From Roseivivax marinus (lineage in GTDB: Bacteria; Pseudomonadota; Alphaproteobacteria; Rhodobacterales; Rhodobacteraceae), in assembly GCF_900109705.1 (NCBI RefSeq), contig NZ_FOAI01000007.1:162216-226215 (forward strand): a stretch of DNA of 64,000 bases, written 5' to 3'. The notes beneath the pieces were generated by a model. The model had not been told where the DNA came from and made no database searches. It saw only the letters and a program-made list of their open reading frames with translations. Position 1 is the stretch's first letter. Each line of letters starts with the position of its first letter. Position numbers and translations under genes: made by a program. Below are positions 43,161-51,564 of the stretch, piece by piece.

Positions 43161-45293
43161 ATGACCACCCCGGACTGGCGCACGGCGCTTCTGCGACCGG
43201 ACAGCGTTGCGCTTGTCGGCGTGTCGGACGACCCGGGCAAGACCTCGGGCCGGCCGCTTCGGTTCCTGCGCGCGGCAGGCTTCGCGGGGCGCGTCCACTT
43301 GGTGAACCCCGGTCGCGACACCGTGCAGGGAGAGCCCGCGGCGAAGTCGCTGTCGGACCTGCCCGAGGTGCCCGACCATGTGTTCATCCTTACCGGCGCC
43401 GACCGCGCACTCGATACCCTCGAAGATTGCGTGGCCCTCGGCGTGCCGGTGGCGACCATCTTGGCATCGGGGTTCTCCGAGGCCGGAGCGGCGGGCGTCG
43501 CGCACCAGCGGCGCCTCGACGCCATCGTCGCGAAGGGCCACACACGCGTGCTCGGCCCGTCAAGCATCGGCATCGCGAACCTTCATGCCGGCCTGACGCT
43601 GACCGCGAACGCTGCTTTTGCCGAGCCCGACCTGCCGGTGGGCGGTGTCTTCGTCGGCTCGCACAGCGGCAGCCTTATCGGGGCGCTGCTTTCGCGCGGA
43701 GCGCGTAAGGGGCTCGGCTTCGCGGGACTTGCCTCGGTGGGTGGCGAAAGCGACCTGTCCATGGGCGAGATCTGTTCCGCCACGCTCGATGACCCCGACG
43801 TCACCGGCTACCTGCTGTTCCTCGAAACCATGCGGCACGCGGATGATCTTCGTGATTTCGCCCTTGCTGCCGCGCGGCGGGGCAAGCCGGTCGCCGCCTA
43901 CAAGCTGGGTCGGTCCGAGGCCGCCGCGGAACTGGCCGTGTCGCACACCGGCGCGCTCGCCGGGGCGGACGAGATGGCGGACATGTTCCTCGACGCCTGC
44001 GGCATCGCGCGCGTGGATACGTTCGAGGGGCTGCTCGAGATTGCCCCGCTGCTGACCCGCGTTCCGCCCCGCGGGGATGCCCGCCCGCGCCAGGTCGGCG
44101 TGGTCACGACCACGGGCGGCGGAGCGGCGATGGCGGTGGACCAGGTGTCCCTGCGCGGGATCGACGTCGTGCCCCCGTCCCAGGCGACCCGCGCGCGGCT
44201 CGCAGAGGCAGGGGTCGACGGCGGTGCCGGCCGGATCGTGGACCTCACGCTGGCCGGCACGCGCTACGACGTGATGAGCACGGCGCTCGACGTCCTGCGC
44301 CGCGCGCCCGAGTTCGACTGTGTGCTGGTGACCGTGGGCTCGTCCGCGCGGTTCAATCCCGAACTGGCGGTGCAGCCGGCGGTGGACGCCATCGACACGC
44401 CCGGCCATCCGTTCGCCGTGTTCCTCGTGCCGGACGCGCCCGACGCGGCGCGGCGTCTCGCGGCGGCGGGTGTTCCCTCCTTCCAGTCGCCCGAGACCTG
44501 CGCCGACGCGCTGGCGGCGGCGCTGCATCGCCGGGCGCCCCGCAGTGCTGCCGCTCCTGCACCGCCCGAGGGCGGCAAACTCCGCGCGCTGGACGAGGCC
44601 GAGGGCTACGCTCTGCTCGCCGGCGCGGGCTTGCCCGTCGCGCCTTACGTCGCCCTCGATGCCGGTGCGCCGGTGCCGTCTTTGCCCTTCGACTACCCGG
44701 TGGTCGCCAAGGTGCTGGATGCCGGGATCGCGCACAAGAGCGACGCGGGCGGTGTGGTTGTGGGCCTGCCCGATGCGCCGTCCCTTTCGGCCGCCATGCA
44801 GCGGATCGGCACCGATGTGCGATCCGCCCTGCCGGGCTTGCGCGCCGACCGTATCCTTGTGCAGCAGATGTGCCGCGGCGTGGTTGAGGTCCTGGTCGGC
44901 ATCCGGCGCGATCCGGACGTGGGACCCGCCGTGGTGCTCGCCGCAGGCGGGATCGACGCGGAACTCTACCGCGACGTCGTGATCCGCCCGGCGCCGGTCG
45001 GCCTCGAGGAGGCCCGCGAGATGATTGCCGCCCTTACCGCAGCGCGGCGGCTCAACGGCTGGCGGGGCAGGCCGCGCGGCGATCTCGATGCGCTCGCCTC
45101 AGCCATCGCGGCAATGTCGCGGTTGGCGCTATCGACCGCGCCGGTGGTCGAGGAGGCCGAGATCAATCCGCTTCTCGTGCGGGCCGAGGGCGAAGGGGTG
45201 GTCGCTCTCGACGCCGTGGTGCGCCTGCGCGATCCCGATCAGCCGGACAGGGCTGCCCGCGAACTGAACCGACAGACCGGAGACACGACATGA
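43161..45293 (+). CDS. Acetate-CoA ligase family protein (NDP-forming, fused alpha-beta), copy 1
   Basis: A 710-residue ligase. An N-terminal CoA-binding domain has SVALVGVSDDPGKTSGRPLRFL. The succinyl-CoA-synthetase-like middle domain carries the phospho-His motif SHTGALAG. The C-terminal ATP-grasp domain has VVAKVLDAGIAHKSDAGGV and EAEINPLLV. It forms an acyl-CoA from a free acid with ATP (ADP-forming). Start ATG 43161 follows GAGGTGGGATACGAC. Its stop overlaps the start of a second, diverged copy by four bases. Two such enzymes in a row suggest two acids or two steps of activation. Confidence 0.9.
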   Translation: MTTPDWRTALLRPDSVALVGVSDDPGKTSGRPLRFLRAAGFAGRVHLVNPGRDTVQGEPAAKSLSDLPEVPDHVFILTGADRALDTLEDCVALGVPVATILASGFSEAGAAGVAHQRRLDAIVAKGHTRVLGPSSIGIANLHAGLTLTANAAFAEPDLPVGGVFVGSHSGSLIGALLSRGARKGLGFAGLASVGGESDLSMGEICSATLDDPDVTGYLLFLETMRHADDLRDFALAAARRGKPVAAYKLGRSEAAAELAVSHTGALAGADEMADMFLDACGIARVDTFEGLLEIAPLLTRVPPRGDARPRQVGVVTTTGGGAAMAVDQVSLRGIDVVPPSQATRARLAEAGVDGGAGRIVDLTLAGTRYDVMSTALDVLRRAPEFDCVLVTVGSSARFNPELAVQPAVDAIDTPGHPFAVFLVPDAPDAARRLAAAGVPSFQSPETCADALAAALHRRAPRSAAAPAPPEGGKLRALDEAEGYALLAGAGLPVAPYVALDAGAPVPSLPFDYPVVAKVLDAGIAHKSDAGGVVVGLPDAPSLSAAMQRIGTDVRSALPGLRADRILVQQMCRGVVEVLVGIRRDPDVGPAVVLAAGGIDAELYRDVVIRPAPVGLEEAREMIAALTAARRLNGWRGRPRGDLDALASAIAAMSRLALSTAPVVEEAEINPLLVRAEGEGVVALDAVVRLRDPDQPDRAARELNRQTGDTT

Positions 45294-47374
45294 CCGCCGA
45301 GATCCCGTTTCCCGACGATATCTGCGCCACCCTTTTCGCGCCGAAGAGCGTTGCGGTGGTCGGCGCCTCGGCCGACCCGACCAAGACCGGGGGCCGCCCG
45401 GTCCACTACCTGCAGAAGCACGGCTTCACCGGTGCGATCTACCCGGTCAATCCGAAGGTCGAGAAGATCGCCGGGCTTGCCTGTTATGCTTCCGTTTCCG
45501 ATCTGCCGGAGGCGCCGGACGTGGCCATTGTGCTTCTTGGTGCGGCGCGCGCCGCCGACGCGGTGCGTGACCTCGCCGCCAGGGGCACGCGAGTCGCGAT
45601 CGTTCTTGCCAGCGGCTTCGCCGAGGCCGGAGCGTCCGGTGCCGCGCGGCAGGATGGCCTACGCGCGGCCGCCGGCGACATGCGTATCCTCGGACCGAAC
45701 ACGATCGGCGCGATCAATCTTGCCGACGCCATCGTGCTGTCGGCCAGCGGCGCGCTCGAAGGCGAAGACCTGCCCGTGGGCGCCATCTCGGTCGCTTCGC
45801 AGAGCGGCGGCATCCTCGGTGCGCTCCTGTCGCGGGGAGCGGCGCGGGGGATCGGCTTCCGCCGTCTGGCGTCCACGGGCAACGAACTCGATCTCGATAT
45901 CGCCGACCTGATCGACCATTACGTCCGCGACCCCGATACCCGCGTCATCGCCGCCTATGTTGAGGGCATCCGCTCGGTCGATCGCTTCCGCGCGGCGGCC
46001 GAGCGGGCGCGCGCCGCGGGCAAGCCGCTGGTGGTCTACAAGGTCGGCCGCTCGGAGTCCGGGGCGCGCGCCGCCGTGTCCCATACCGGGGCGATGGCGG
46101 GCGAGGACCGGGTCTATGACGCGCTCTTCCGGCAGGTCGGTGCGATCCGCGCGCAGACCTTCTCGGACCTTCTCGACGTGCCGGCGATGCTCGCAACGGG
46201 CCGCCGTATGGCCGGCCCGCGCGTGGCGGTGCTGACCTCGACCGGCGGGGCGGGCAGTCTGATCGCGGATTCGTGTGGTGTGGCGGGGCTCGATGTCCCG
46301 GAACTCGACGCCGCGACCGCCGTGCGTCTGCAGGAGATCCTCGGGGAAGAGGCGCCGATGACCGGAAACCCGGTCGACGTGACGCTGGCCGGTGTGAAGC
46401 CCGACATCATGACCGCCGCGACCGAGGCGTTGCTGACCTCCGACAGCGTGGACGGCGTGGCGGTGGTCGTGGGGTCGTCGGCGCTGGCGCAGCCCGAGAT
46501 CGCGGTGGGCGCGATCCGAGCGGGGGCCGCGCGCAGCAACAAGCCGCTGATCGCCTATGTCAGTCCCCACGCGCCGCACATCGCGCTTGACCTGAACCGT
46601 CAGGGCATCCCGGCGTTCACCGCGCCCGAGACCTGCGCAACGGCGTTCCTGGCCGCGTCGGCGCGGTCCGGAGGCGCCGCCGCTGCGGTGGCTTCGGCGG
46701 CGCCGATTGCCTCCGACCTGCCTGCCGGGCCGATGGACGAGATGGCGGCGCTCGGACTCTTTGCCGACCACGGCATCCCCAACCCCGGCCTGCGCCGGGT
46801 GACCGACGCCGCCGGCGCGCGCGCGGTGGCTGCCGAGCTGGGCGGGCGCGTGGTGCTCAAGGTCCTGTCGTCGAAGATCGCCCACAAGTCCGACGTGGGC
46901 GGCGTTAAGGTGGGGCTCACCCCCGACACGGTGGGCCCCGCGCTGGAGGACATGGCCCGAGGGCTCGCCGCGCAGGGGCTGCCGCACGACGCCTTTCTCG
47001 TCGCGGGCATGGTCGGCGGCGGCGTCGAGCTGATCGCCGGCGTGCGGCGCGACCCGCAACTGGGGCCGATGCTGCTGCTCGGGGCGGGCGGCGTGCTGGC
47101 CGAACTGACCGACGACACCGCGATCCGCCTTTTGCCGATCACCCGCGCCGATGCCGAGGAGATGGTCGCGGAACTGGCGATCTCGAAGCTGCTGGCGGGC
47201 TATCGTGGCGCCGCGCCTCACGACGTCCCGGCGCTGGTGGACGCGGTCATGGCGCTCGGACAACTGGCCGCGTCTCTCGGAGACCGGCTCTCGGAGGCCG
47301 AGATCAACCCGCTCTTCGTCATGCCGGAAGACGAGGGCGTCGTTGCGGCGGACGGGCTGGTGATACTGACCTAG
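45290..47374 (+). CDS. Acetate-CoA ligase family protein (NDP-forming, fused alpha-beta), copy 2
   Basis: A 694-residue paralogue of the preceding gene. It has a CoA-binding domain ([22 protein letters not shown]), phospho-His motif SHTGAMAG and an ATP-grasp domain ([32 protein letters not shown]). All key motifs are intact. Identity with copy 1 is clear but moderate, so the duplication is old and specificities may differ. Translational coupling (ATGA at 45290-45293) suggests similar expression. It ends the PrpF-dehydrogenase-ligase operon; a 244-base gap follows. Confidence 0.9.
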   Translation: MTAEIPFPDDICATLFAPKSVAVVGASADPTKTGGRPVHYLQKHGFTGAIYPVNPKVEKIAGLACYASVSDLPEAPDVAIVLLGAARAADAVRDLAARGTRVAIVLASGFAEAGASGAARQDGLRAAAGDMRILGPNTIGAINLADAIVLSASGALEGEDLPVGAISVASQSGGILGALLSRGAARGIGFRRLASTGNELDLDIADLIDHYVRDPDTRVIAAYVEGIRSVDRFRAAAERARAAGKPLVVYKVGRSESGARAAVSHTGAMAGEDRVYDALFRQVGAIRAQTFSDLLDVPAMLATGRRMAGPRVAVLTSTGGAGSLIADSCGVAGLDVPELDAATAVRLQEILGEEAPMTGNPVDVTLAGVKPDIMTAATEALLTSDSVDGVAVVVGSSALAQPEIAVGAIRAGAARSNKPLIAYVSPHAPHIALDLNRQGIPAFTAPETCATAFLAASARSGGAAAAVASAAPIASDLPAGPMDEMAALGLFADHGIPNPGLRRVTDAAGARAVAAELGGRVVLKVLSSKIAHKSDVGGVKVGLTPDTVGPALEDMARGLAAQGLPHDAFLVAGMVGGGVELIAGVRRDPQLGPMLLLGAGGVLAELTDDTAIRLLPITRADAEEMVAELAISKLLAGYRGAAPHDVPALVDAVMALGQLAASLGDRLSEAEINPLFVMPEDEGVVAADGLVILT

Positions 47375-47618
47375 CCCGGCGTGGGGCGCAGGGGCCGCGC
47401 CGGTTGGCAAGGCGAGGTTCCAGTCCGCGCGACCTCGGGCGTCCGGCACGGGGTCATGTCCTGCAACCCTGCAACCCTGCCCGCCTTCGGGGGCCGCCGC
47501 CAGCGCGTCGACGGCACCGGGGCTGGAATCCGCCGCGCCCCTGCGCCAAGCTGAAGCGCGGAGGAGGACCGCGACCGGGGTGCGCGATGTGCGCGGCCGT
47601 CGCGGAGCAGGAGGTAGA

Positions 47619-48386
47619 ATGCAGATTTCCGACAGGACGGTGCTGGTCACCGGGGGCGGCTCGGGCCTCGGTGCCGCGGTGTGCGCGATGGTCGTCGCGC
47701 AAGGCGGCCGGGCGGTGATCCTCGACGTGAACGAGGAGGGCGGTGCCGCCACCGCCGAGTCCCTCGGCCCCAATGCGATGTTCCAGCGCACCGACGTCAC
47801 CGACGAGGCGCAGGGGCAGGCCGCCATCGCCGCCGCCCTCAAGGCGTTCGGCCGGATCGACGGTCTCGTCACCTGCGCGGGCATCGCTCCGGGCGAGCGT
47901 ATTCTCGGGCGGAACGGGCCTCACGGCCTCGACAGTTTCGCACGGGCGGTGACCGTCAACCTCGTCGGCACGTTCAACATGCTGCGCCTCGCGGCCGAGG
48001 CCATGGCCGAGAACGCGCCCGGCGCGGACGGAGAGCGCGGGGTGATCGTCACCACTGCCTCGATTGCCGCGTATGACGGGCAGATCGGGCAGGCGGCCTA
48101 TGCCGCGTCCAAGGGCGGCGTGGCCGCGCTGACCCTGCCCGCCGCCCGCGACCTCGCCCGCCACGGTATCCGGGTGGCCTGCATCGCGCCGGGCATCTTC
48201 GAGACGCCGATGATGGCGGGCCTGCCGCAGGAGGTGCAGGACAGCCTCGGTGCGTCGGTGCCGTTCCCCTCGCGCCTTGGCAAGCCCGAAGAATACGCCG
48301 CCACCGTGCGCCACGTCTTCGAGACTGCGATGCTGAACGGCGAGGTGATCCGCCTCGACGGAGCGCTTCGGATGCCGCCCAAATGA
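47619..48386 (+). CDS. SDR family dehydrogenase (3-hydroxyacyl-CoA dehydrogenase type 2-like)
   Basis: A 255-residue SDR with standard loop [12 protein letters not shown], Asp at the end of strand 2 ([11 protein letters not shown]-type), [16 protein letters not shown], active-site YAASKGG and the C-terminal segment [21 protein letters not shown]. The order and the [24 protein letters not shown] insertion resemble HSD17B10-type 3-hydroxyacyl-CoA dehydrogenases. It starts at ATG 47619 after GGAGGTAG and is followed after 17 bases by thiolase, which fits oxidation of 3-hydroxyacyl-CoA before thiolysis. Confidence 0.9.
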   Translation: MQISDRTVLVTGGGSGLGAAVCAMVVAQGGRAVILDVNEEGGAATAESLGPNAMFQRTDVTDEAQGQAAIAAALKAFGRIDGLVTCAGIAPGERILGRNGPHGLDSFARAVTVNLVGTFNMLRLAAEAMAENAPGADGERGVIVTTASIAAYDGQIGQAAYAASKGGVAALTLPAARDLARHGIRVACIAPGIFETPMMAGLPQEVQDSLGASVPFPSRLGKPEEYAATVRHVFETAMLNGEVIRLDGALRMPPK

Positions 48387-48403
48387 CCGAGAGGAGAGAG
48401 ACC

Positions 48404-49588
48404 ATGTCGGACCCCATCGTCATCGCAGGCTCTGCCCGGACGCCCATGGGCGGCTTTCAGGGGGCGTTGTCACCGATGCGCGCGGCAGAGCTGGGCGCGG
48501 CTGCCATCGGCGCGGCGCTCGACCGCGCGGGTGTTCCGCGCGCAGACGTGGACGAGGTGCTGATGGGCTGCGTGCTGCCCGCAGGGCAGGGGCAGGCCCC
48601 GGCGCGACAGGCAGCGCTGGGTGCCGGGCTGCCGGTTTCGGCGGGCGCCTCCACGGTCAACAAGATGTGCGGCTCGGGCATGAAGGCCGCGATGCTGGGT
48701 CACGACCTGCTCCGCGCGGGGTCGGCCCGGGTGGTGGTCGCGGGCGGCATGGAGAGCATGTCGAACGCCCCTTACCTTCTGCCGAAGGCGCGGGGCGGGA
48801 TGCGGATGGGCCACGGCGCGGTCATCGACCACATGTTCCTCGACGGTTTGGAAGACGCCTATCGCCGCGAGACGCTCATGGGCGTCTTCGCGGAGGATTG
48901 CGCGCAGGAATACCAGTTCACCCGCCAGGCGCAGGACGCCTACGCCATCGAATCGCTGACCCGCGCGCAGGCGGCGATCTCGGGCGGCAGCTTTGCCGAC
49001 GAGATCGTGCCGGTCACCGTGTCGCGGCGCGGGCAGGACACCGACGTCGGCATCGATGAACAGCCGGGAAACGCGAAGATCGACCGCATTCCCGACCTGC
49101 GCCCGGCCTTCCGCGAGGGCGGAACGGTGACCGCGGCCAATGCCTCTTCGATCTCGGACGGGGCGGCGGCGCTGGTGCTGATGCCGGAAGGCGAGGCCGA
49201 GGCACGGGGCGTGACGCCGCGCGCGCGCATCGTCGGCCACGCGACCCATGCCGACGCGCCGGAGCGCTTCCCGACCGCCCCGGTCGGCGCGATCCGCAAA
49301 CTGCTGGACCGCGTGGGATGGAGCGTGGCGGACGTGGACCTCTTCGAGATCAACGAGGCGTTCGCGGTGGTCACGATGGCGGCCATGCGCGACCTCGACA
49401 TCCCGCACGACAAGGTCAACGTCCACGGCGGCGCCTGCGCGCTTGGTCACCCCATCGGCGCCTCCGGCGCCCGCGTGCTGGTGACCCTGCTCAACGCGAT
49501 GGACAAGACCGGTGCGCGGCGTGGCGTCGCGTCGCTCTGCATCGGCGGGGGCGAGGCGACGGCCATGGCGGTGGAGCGCTCCGGCTGA
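48404..49588 (+). CDS. Acetyl-CoA C-acyltransferase (thiolase)
   Basis: A 394-residue thiolase with complete active site: nucleophile Cys89 in NKMCGSGMKA, His349 in GGACALGHPIGASG and Cys379 in SLCIGGGEA. It cleaves 3-oxoacyl-CoA to acetyl-CoA plus a shortened acyl-CoA, or runs in reverse. The start ATG 48404 follows GAGAGGAGAGAGACC; the in-frame ATG at 48383 overlaps the SDR stop and is less likely. With the SDR, acyl-CoA dehydrogenase and ligases it completes a beta-oxidation set. It is convergent with the MFS gene, three bases away. Confidence 0.95.
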   Translation: MSDPIVIAGSARTPMGGFQGALSPMRAAELGAAAIGAALDRAGVPRADVDEVLMGCVLPAGQGQAPARQAALGAGLPVSAGASTVNKMCGSGMKAAMLGHDLLRAGSARVVVAGGMESMSNAPYLLPKARGGMRMGHGAVIDHMFLDGLEDAYRRETLMGVFAEDCAQEYQFTRQAQDAYAIESLTRAQAAISGGSFADEIVPVTVSRRGQDTDVGIDEQPGNAKIDRIPDLRPAFREGGTVTAANASSISDGAAALVLMPEGEAEARGVTPRARIVGHATHADAPERFPTAPVGAIRKLLDRVGWSVADVDLFEINEAFAVVTMAAMRDLDIPHDKVNVHGGACALGHPIGASGARVLVTLLNAMDKTGARRGVASLCIGGGEATAMAVERSG

Positions 49589-49591
49589 CCC

Positions 49592-50839
49592 TCAGGCCGT
49601 CGCGCGGCGGCCGCGACGGGCCAGCGCCGACGTCTCGGGCGTGGCCGAGCGCGGGAGCGGGATCGGGGTGAAATCGGTCTTGTCCGCGCGCGCGACACCG
49701 GCCCGCGCCCGCAGCCGGACGATGGCGAAGAGGATCAGCGCGAGGTGTCCGGCCCCGGTGGTCCAGAACAGGCTTTCCGGGCCGATCCCGGTCATCGCGA
49801 AGCCCGCCGCCGTGGGACCGATGATGGAGCCGATGCCGAACACGAACAGAAGACCGCCGCTGACCTGAAGGCCCGAGCCCTCGGGGGCGTGATCGTTCGC
49901 GTGGGCGACGATGGTCGGGTACATTGAGAACACGGCCGCGCCGAACACGGCGGCCACGATCAGCACGGTGGTGGGATCGCTGACCGCCCCGGTGATGAAG
50001 ACCGCGTCGGCGCCGAGGCCGATCAGCGCCACGCCGATCAGCACCAGACGGCGGTCGAAGCGGTCCGACAGCTCGCCCACGGGAACCTGCGCCACGGCGC
50101 CGGCGAGAAGGGGCACGGACGCGAACAGCGCCACCTGTTTCAGATCAAGGCCCAGCCGGGCCGCGTAGACCGCCGACAGCGCGCCGAACGCGCCGTTCGA
50201 CATGCCCACCATCAGCACCGAGAACACCGCGATGGGCGAATTGCGCCAAAGCCCCGGCAGGTCCAGCGACACGCTCGTCAGCGCCGTGGGAGAGGCGGTG
50301 GCCGAGACCGCCGTGGGCAGGAGCGCCAGGCAGTAGAAGATCGCGGCGACCACGAAGAACGCGAATCCCGACGGATCGCCGAAGGCGAGCGAGAACTGCC
50401 CGGCCGTTGTCGCGGCGAGGTTCACCATCGTGTAGATTCCGAAGATGCGCCCGCGCGCCTGCCGTCCGGCGCGCTCGCTCAGCCAGCTTTCCACGATCAT
50501 CGCCGCCCCGGCGAAGCAGAAGCCCGAGAGCCCGCGCATGGGTGTCCAGACCCACGGACTGACCAGCAGCAGAGACACCAGCACCGTGATCGCGGCCAGT
50601 GCGCACATGGCGCCGAACGCGCGGATATGGCCCACGCGCGCCACCAGTCGCGGCGTCGCCACGCAGCCTGCGACGTAGCCCAGCGCCCAGCCGGTGCCCA
50701 GCAGGCCGAGAGACGCGGCGGTGAAGCCCTCGATCTCGCCGCGGATGGGCAGCAGGAGGCCATGCATCCCCCCGGCGAACAGAAGGAAGGCCGACCCCAG
50801 CAGGAGGGCCGCGACGGAGGCGAGGCTGCGCAGTATCAT
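49592..50839 (-). CDS. MFS transporter (YcaD/UMF-like)
   Basis: A 415-residue permease with 12 hydrophobic segments in two halves. The MFS loop 2-3 motif appears as TPRLVARVGHIRAFG, and GELSDRFDRRLVLIG in the second half is a strong MFS motif. The C-terminal tail is Arg-rich and cytoplasmic. The start ATG 50839 precedes the first segment directly. The substrate is unknown. It is convergent with the thiolase gene and lies after the PqiC gene on the same strand with a 153-base gap, so it may not belong to the pqi operon. Confidence 0.87.
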   Translation of the reverse strand: MILRSLASVAALLLGSAFLLFAGGMHGLLLPIRGEIEGFTAASLGLLGTGWALGYVAGCVATPRLVARVGHIRAFGAMCALAAITVLVSLLLVSPWVWTPMRGLSGFCFAGAAMIVESWLSERAGRQARGRIFGIYTMVNLAATTAGQFSLAFGDPSGFAFFVVAAIFYCLALLPTAVSATASPTALTSVSLDLPGLWRNSPIAVFSVLMVGMSNGAFGALSAVYAARLGLDLKQVALFASVPLLAGAVAQVPVGELSDRFDRRLVLIGVALIGLGADAVFITGAVSDPTTVLIVAAVFGAAVFSMYPTIVAHANDHAPEGSGLQVSGGLLFVFGIGSIIGPTAAGFAMTGIGPESLFWTTGAGHLALILFAIVRLRARAGVARADKTDFTPIPLPRSATPETSALARRGRRATA

Positions 50840-50992
50840 GACGGACCGAATGGGTAACGTGGCGCCCGGCGGGCGCCTGCGGCGGCAGCCAAACACCGGA
50901 ACGCGGGCAGCGCGCAAGCCCGGAAATGCGCGCGATCCGAGCGATCGGCGGTGCGTCGCGCGCGGGCCGCACGGGGCGGCCCGCCAAAGGTC

Positions 50993-51559
50993 TCAGAGGC
51001 CCCGGCGTGCCACGGTCTCGGCCAGCTGGCTGACCGCGGCGCTGCGCGCGGCGGCAATGGTCGCGGCGCTGTCCGGGGTGGCCATCGGCACCTCGATCGA
51101 GAAGCTGCCCGAGCGATTCCGGCCGCCCTCGTCGGGGGCGACGAAGTATTGCCCGGCAAGCCGGAACGTGCCCGCGTCGGTGGCCAGCATGTCCTCGATC
51201 CGCACGTCCACCTTGGCGGCAGCGTAATCGCGGTAGGGCCACGGCTCCGGCGCGACGGTCGCGCCGGTGATCTGGCCAAGGTCGCGCGACAGCTGCAACG
51301 TCATCGCGCGGGCCGGATCGTCCGCCCAGAGCGGGCCGAGGGGGGTGATCGCACCGCCGGCATCGGCGGCGTAGATCTCCTCCGACGCGGCGTAGAGCGG
51401 CAGCGTCACCTCGACCACCTCGAGCGTCGGGTAGGCCGAGGCCACGCGCACCGTCGGCGTCGAGGCAGGGGTGGCAAAGCGCTGGTCGGGCCCGCCGCAG
51501 GCCGCGAGCGTGCCGGCGGCGAGCGCGATGAACAGGAAGCCGGTCGTGCGGTGGGTCAT
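50993..51559 (-). CDS. pqiC: PqiC-like lipoprotein (ABC-type transport auxiliary, YmbA family)
   Basis: A 188-residue lipoprotein with lipobox TLAAC (Cys21). It has the YmbA/PqiC fold: LEVVEVTLPLYAASEEIY, a GPLWADDPARAMTLQLSRDL segment and a LAGQYFVAP strand. In Enterobacteria PqiC is an outer-membrane lipoprotein that meets the tip of the PqiB tunnel. It lies five bases after pqiB on the same strand and is the last gene of the pqiA-pqiA-pqiB-pqiC operon. Confidence 0.88.
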   Translation of the reverse strand: MTHRTTGFLFIALAAGTLAACGGPDQRFATPASTPTVRVASAYPTLEVVEVTLPLYAASEEIYAADAGGAITPLGPLWADDPARAMTLQLSRDLGQITGATVAPEPWPYRDYAAAKVDVRIEDMLATDAGTFRLAGQYFVAPDEGGRNRSGSFSIEVPMATPDSAATIAAARSAAVSQLAETVARRGL

Positions 51560-51564
51560 GTGTC

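Noticed and set aside
47460..47482. Tandem repeat of CAACCCTG before the SDR gene
   Set aside because: Only two copies of a short unit occur; there are no spacers or longer array, so it is not a CRISPR or a meaningful repeat.
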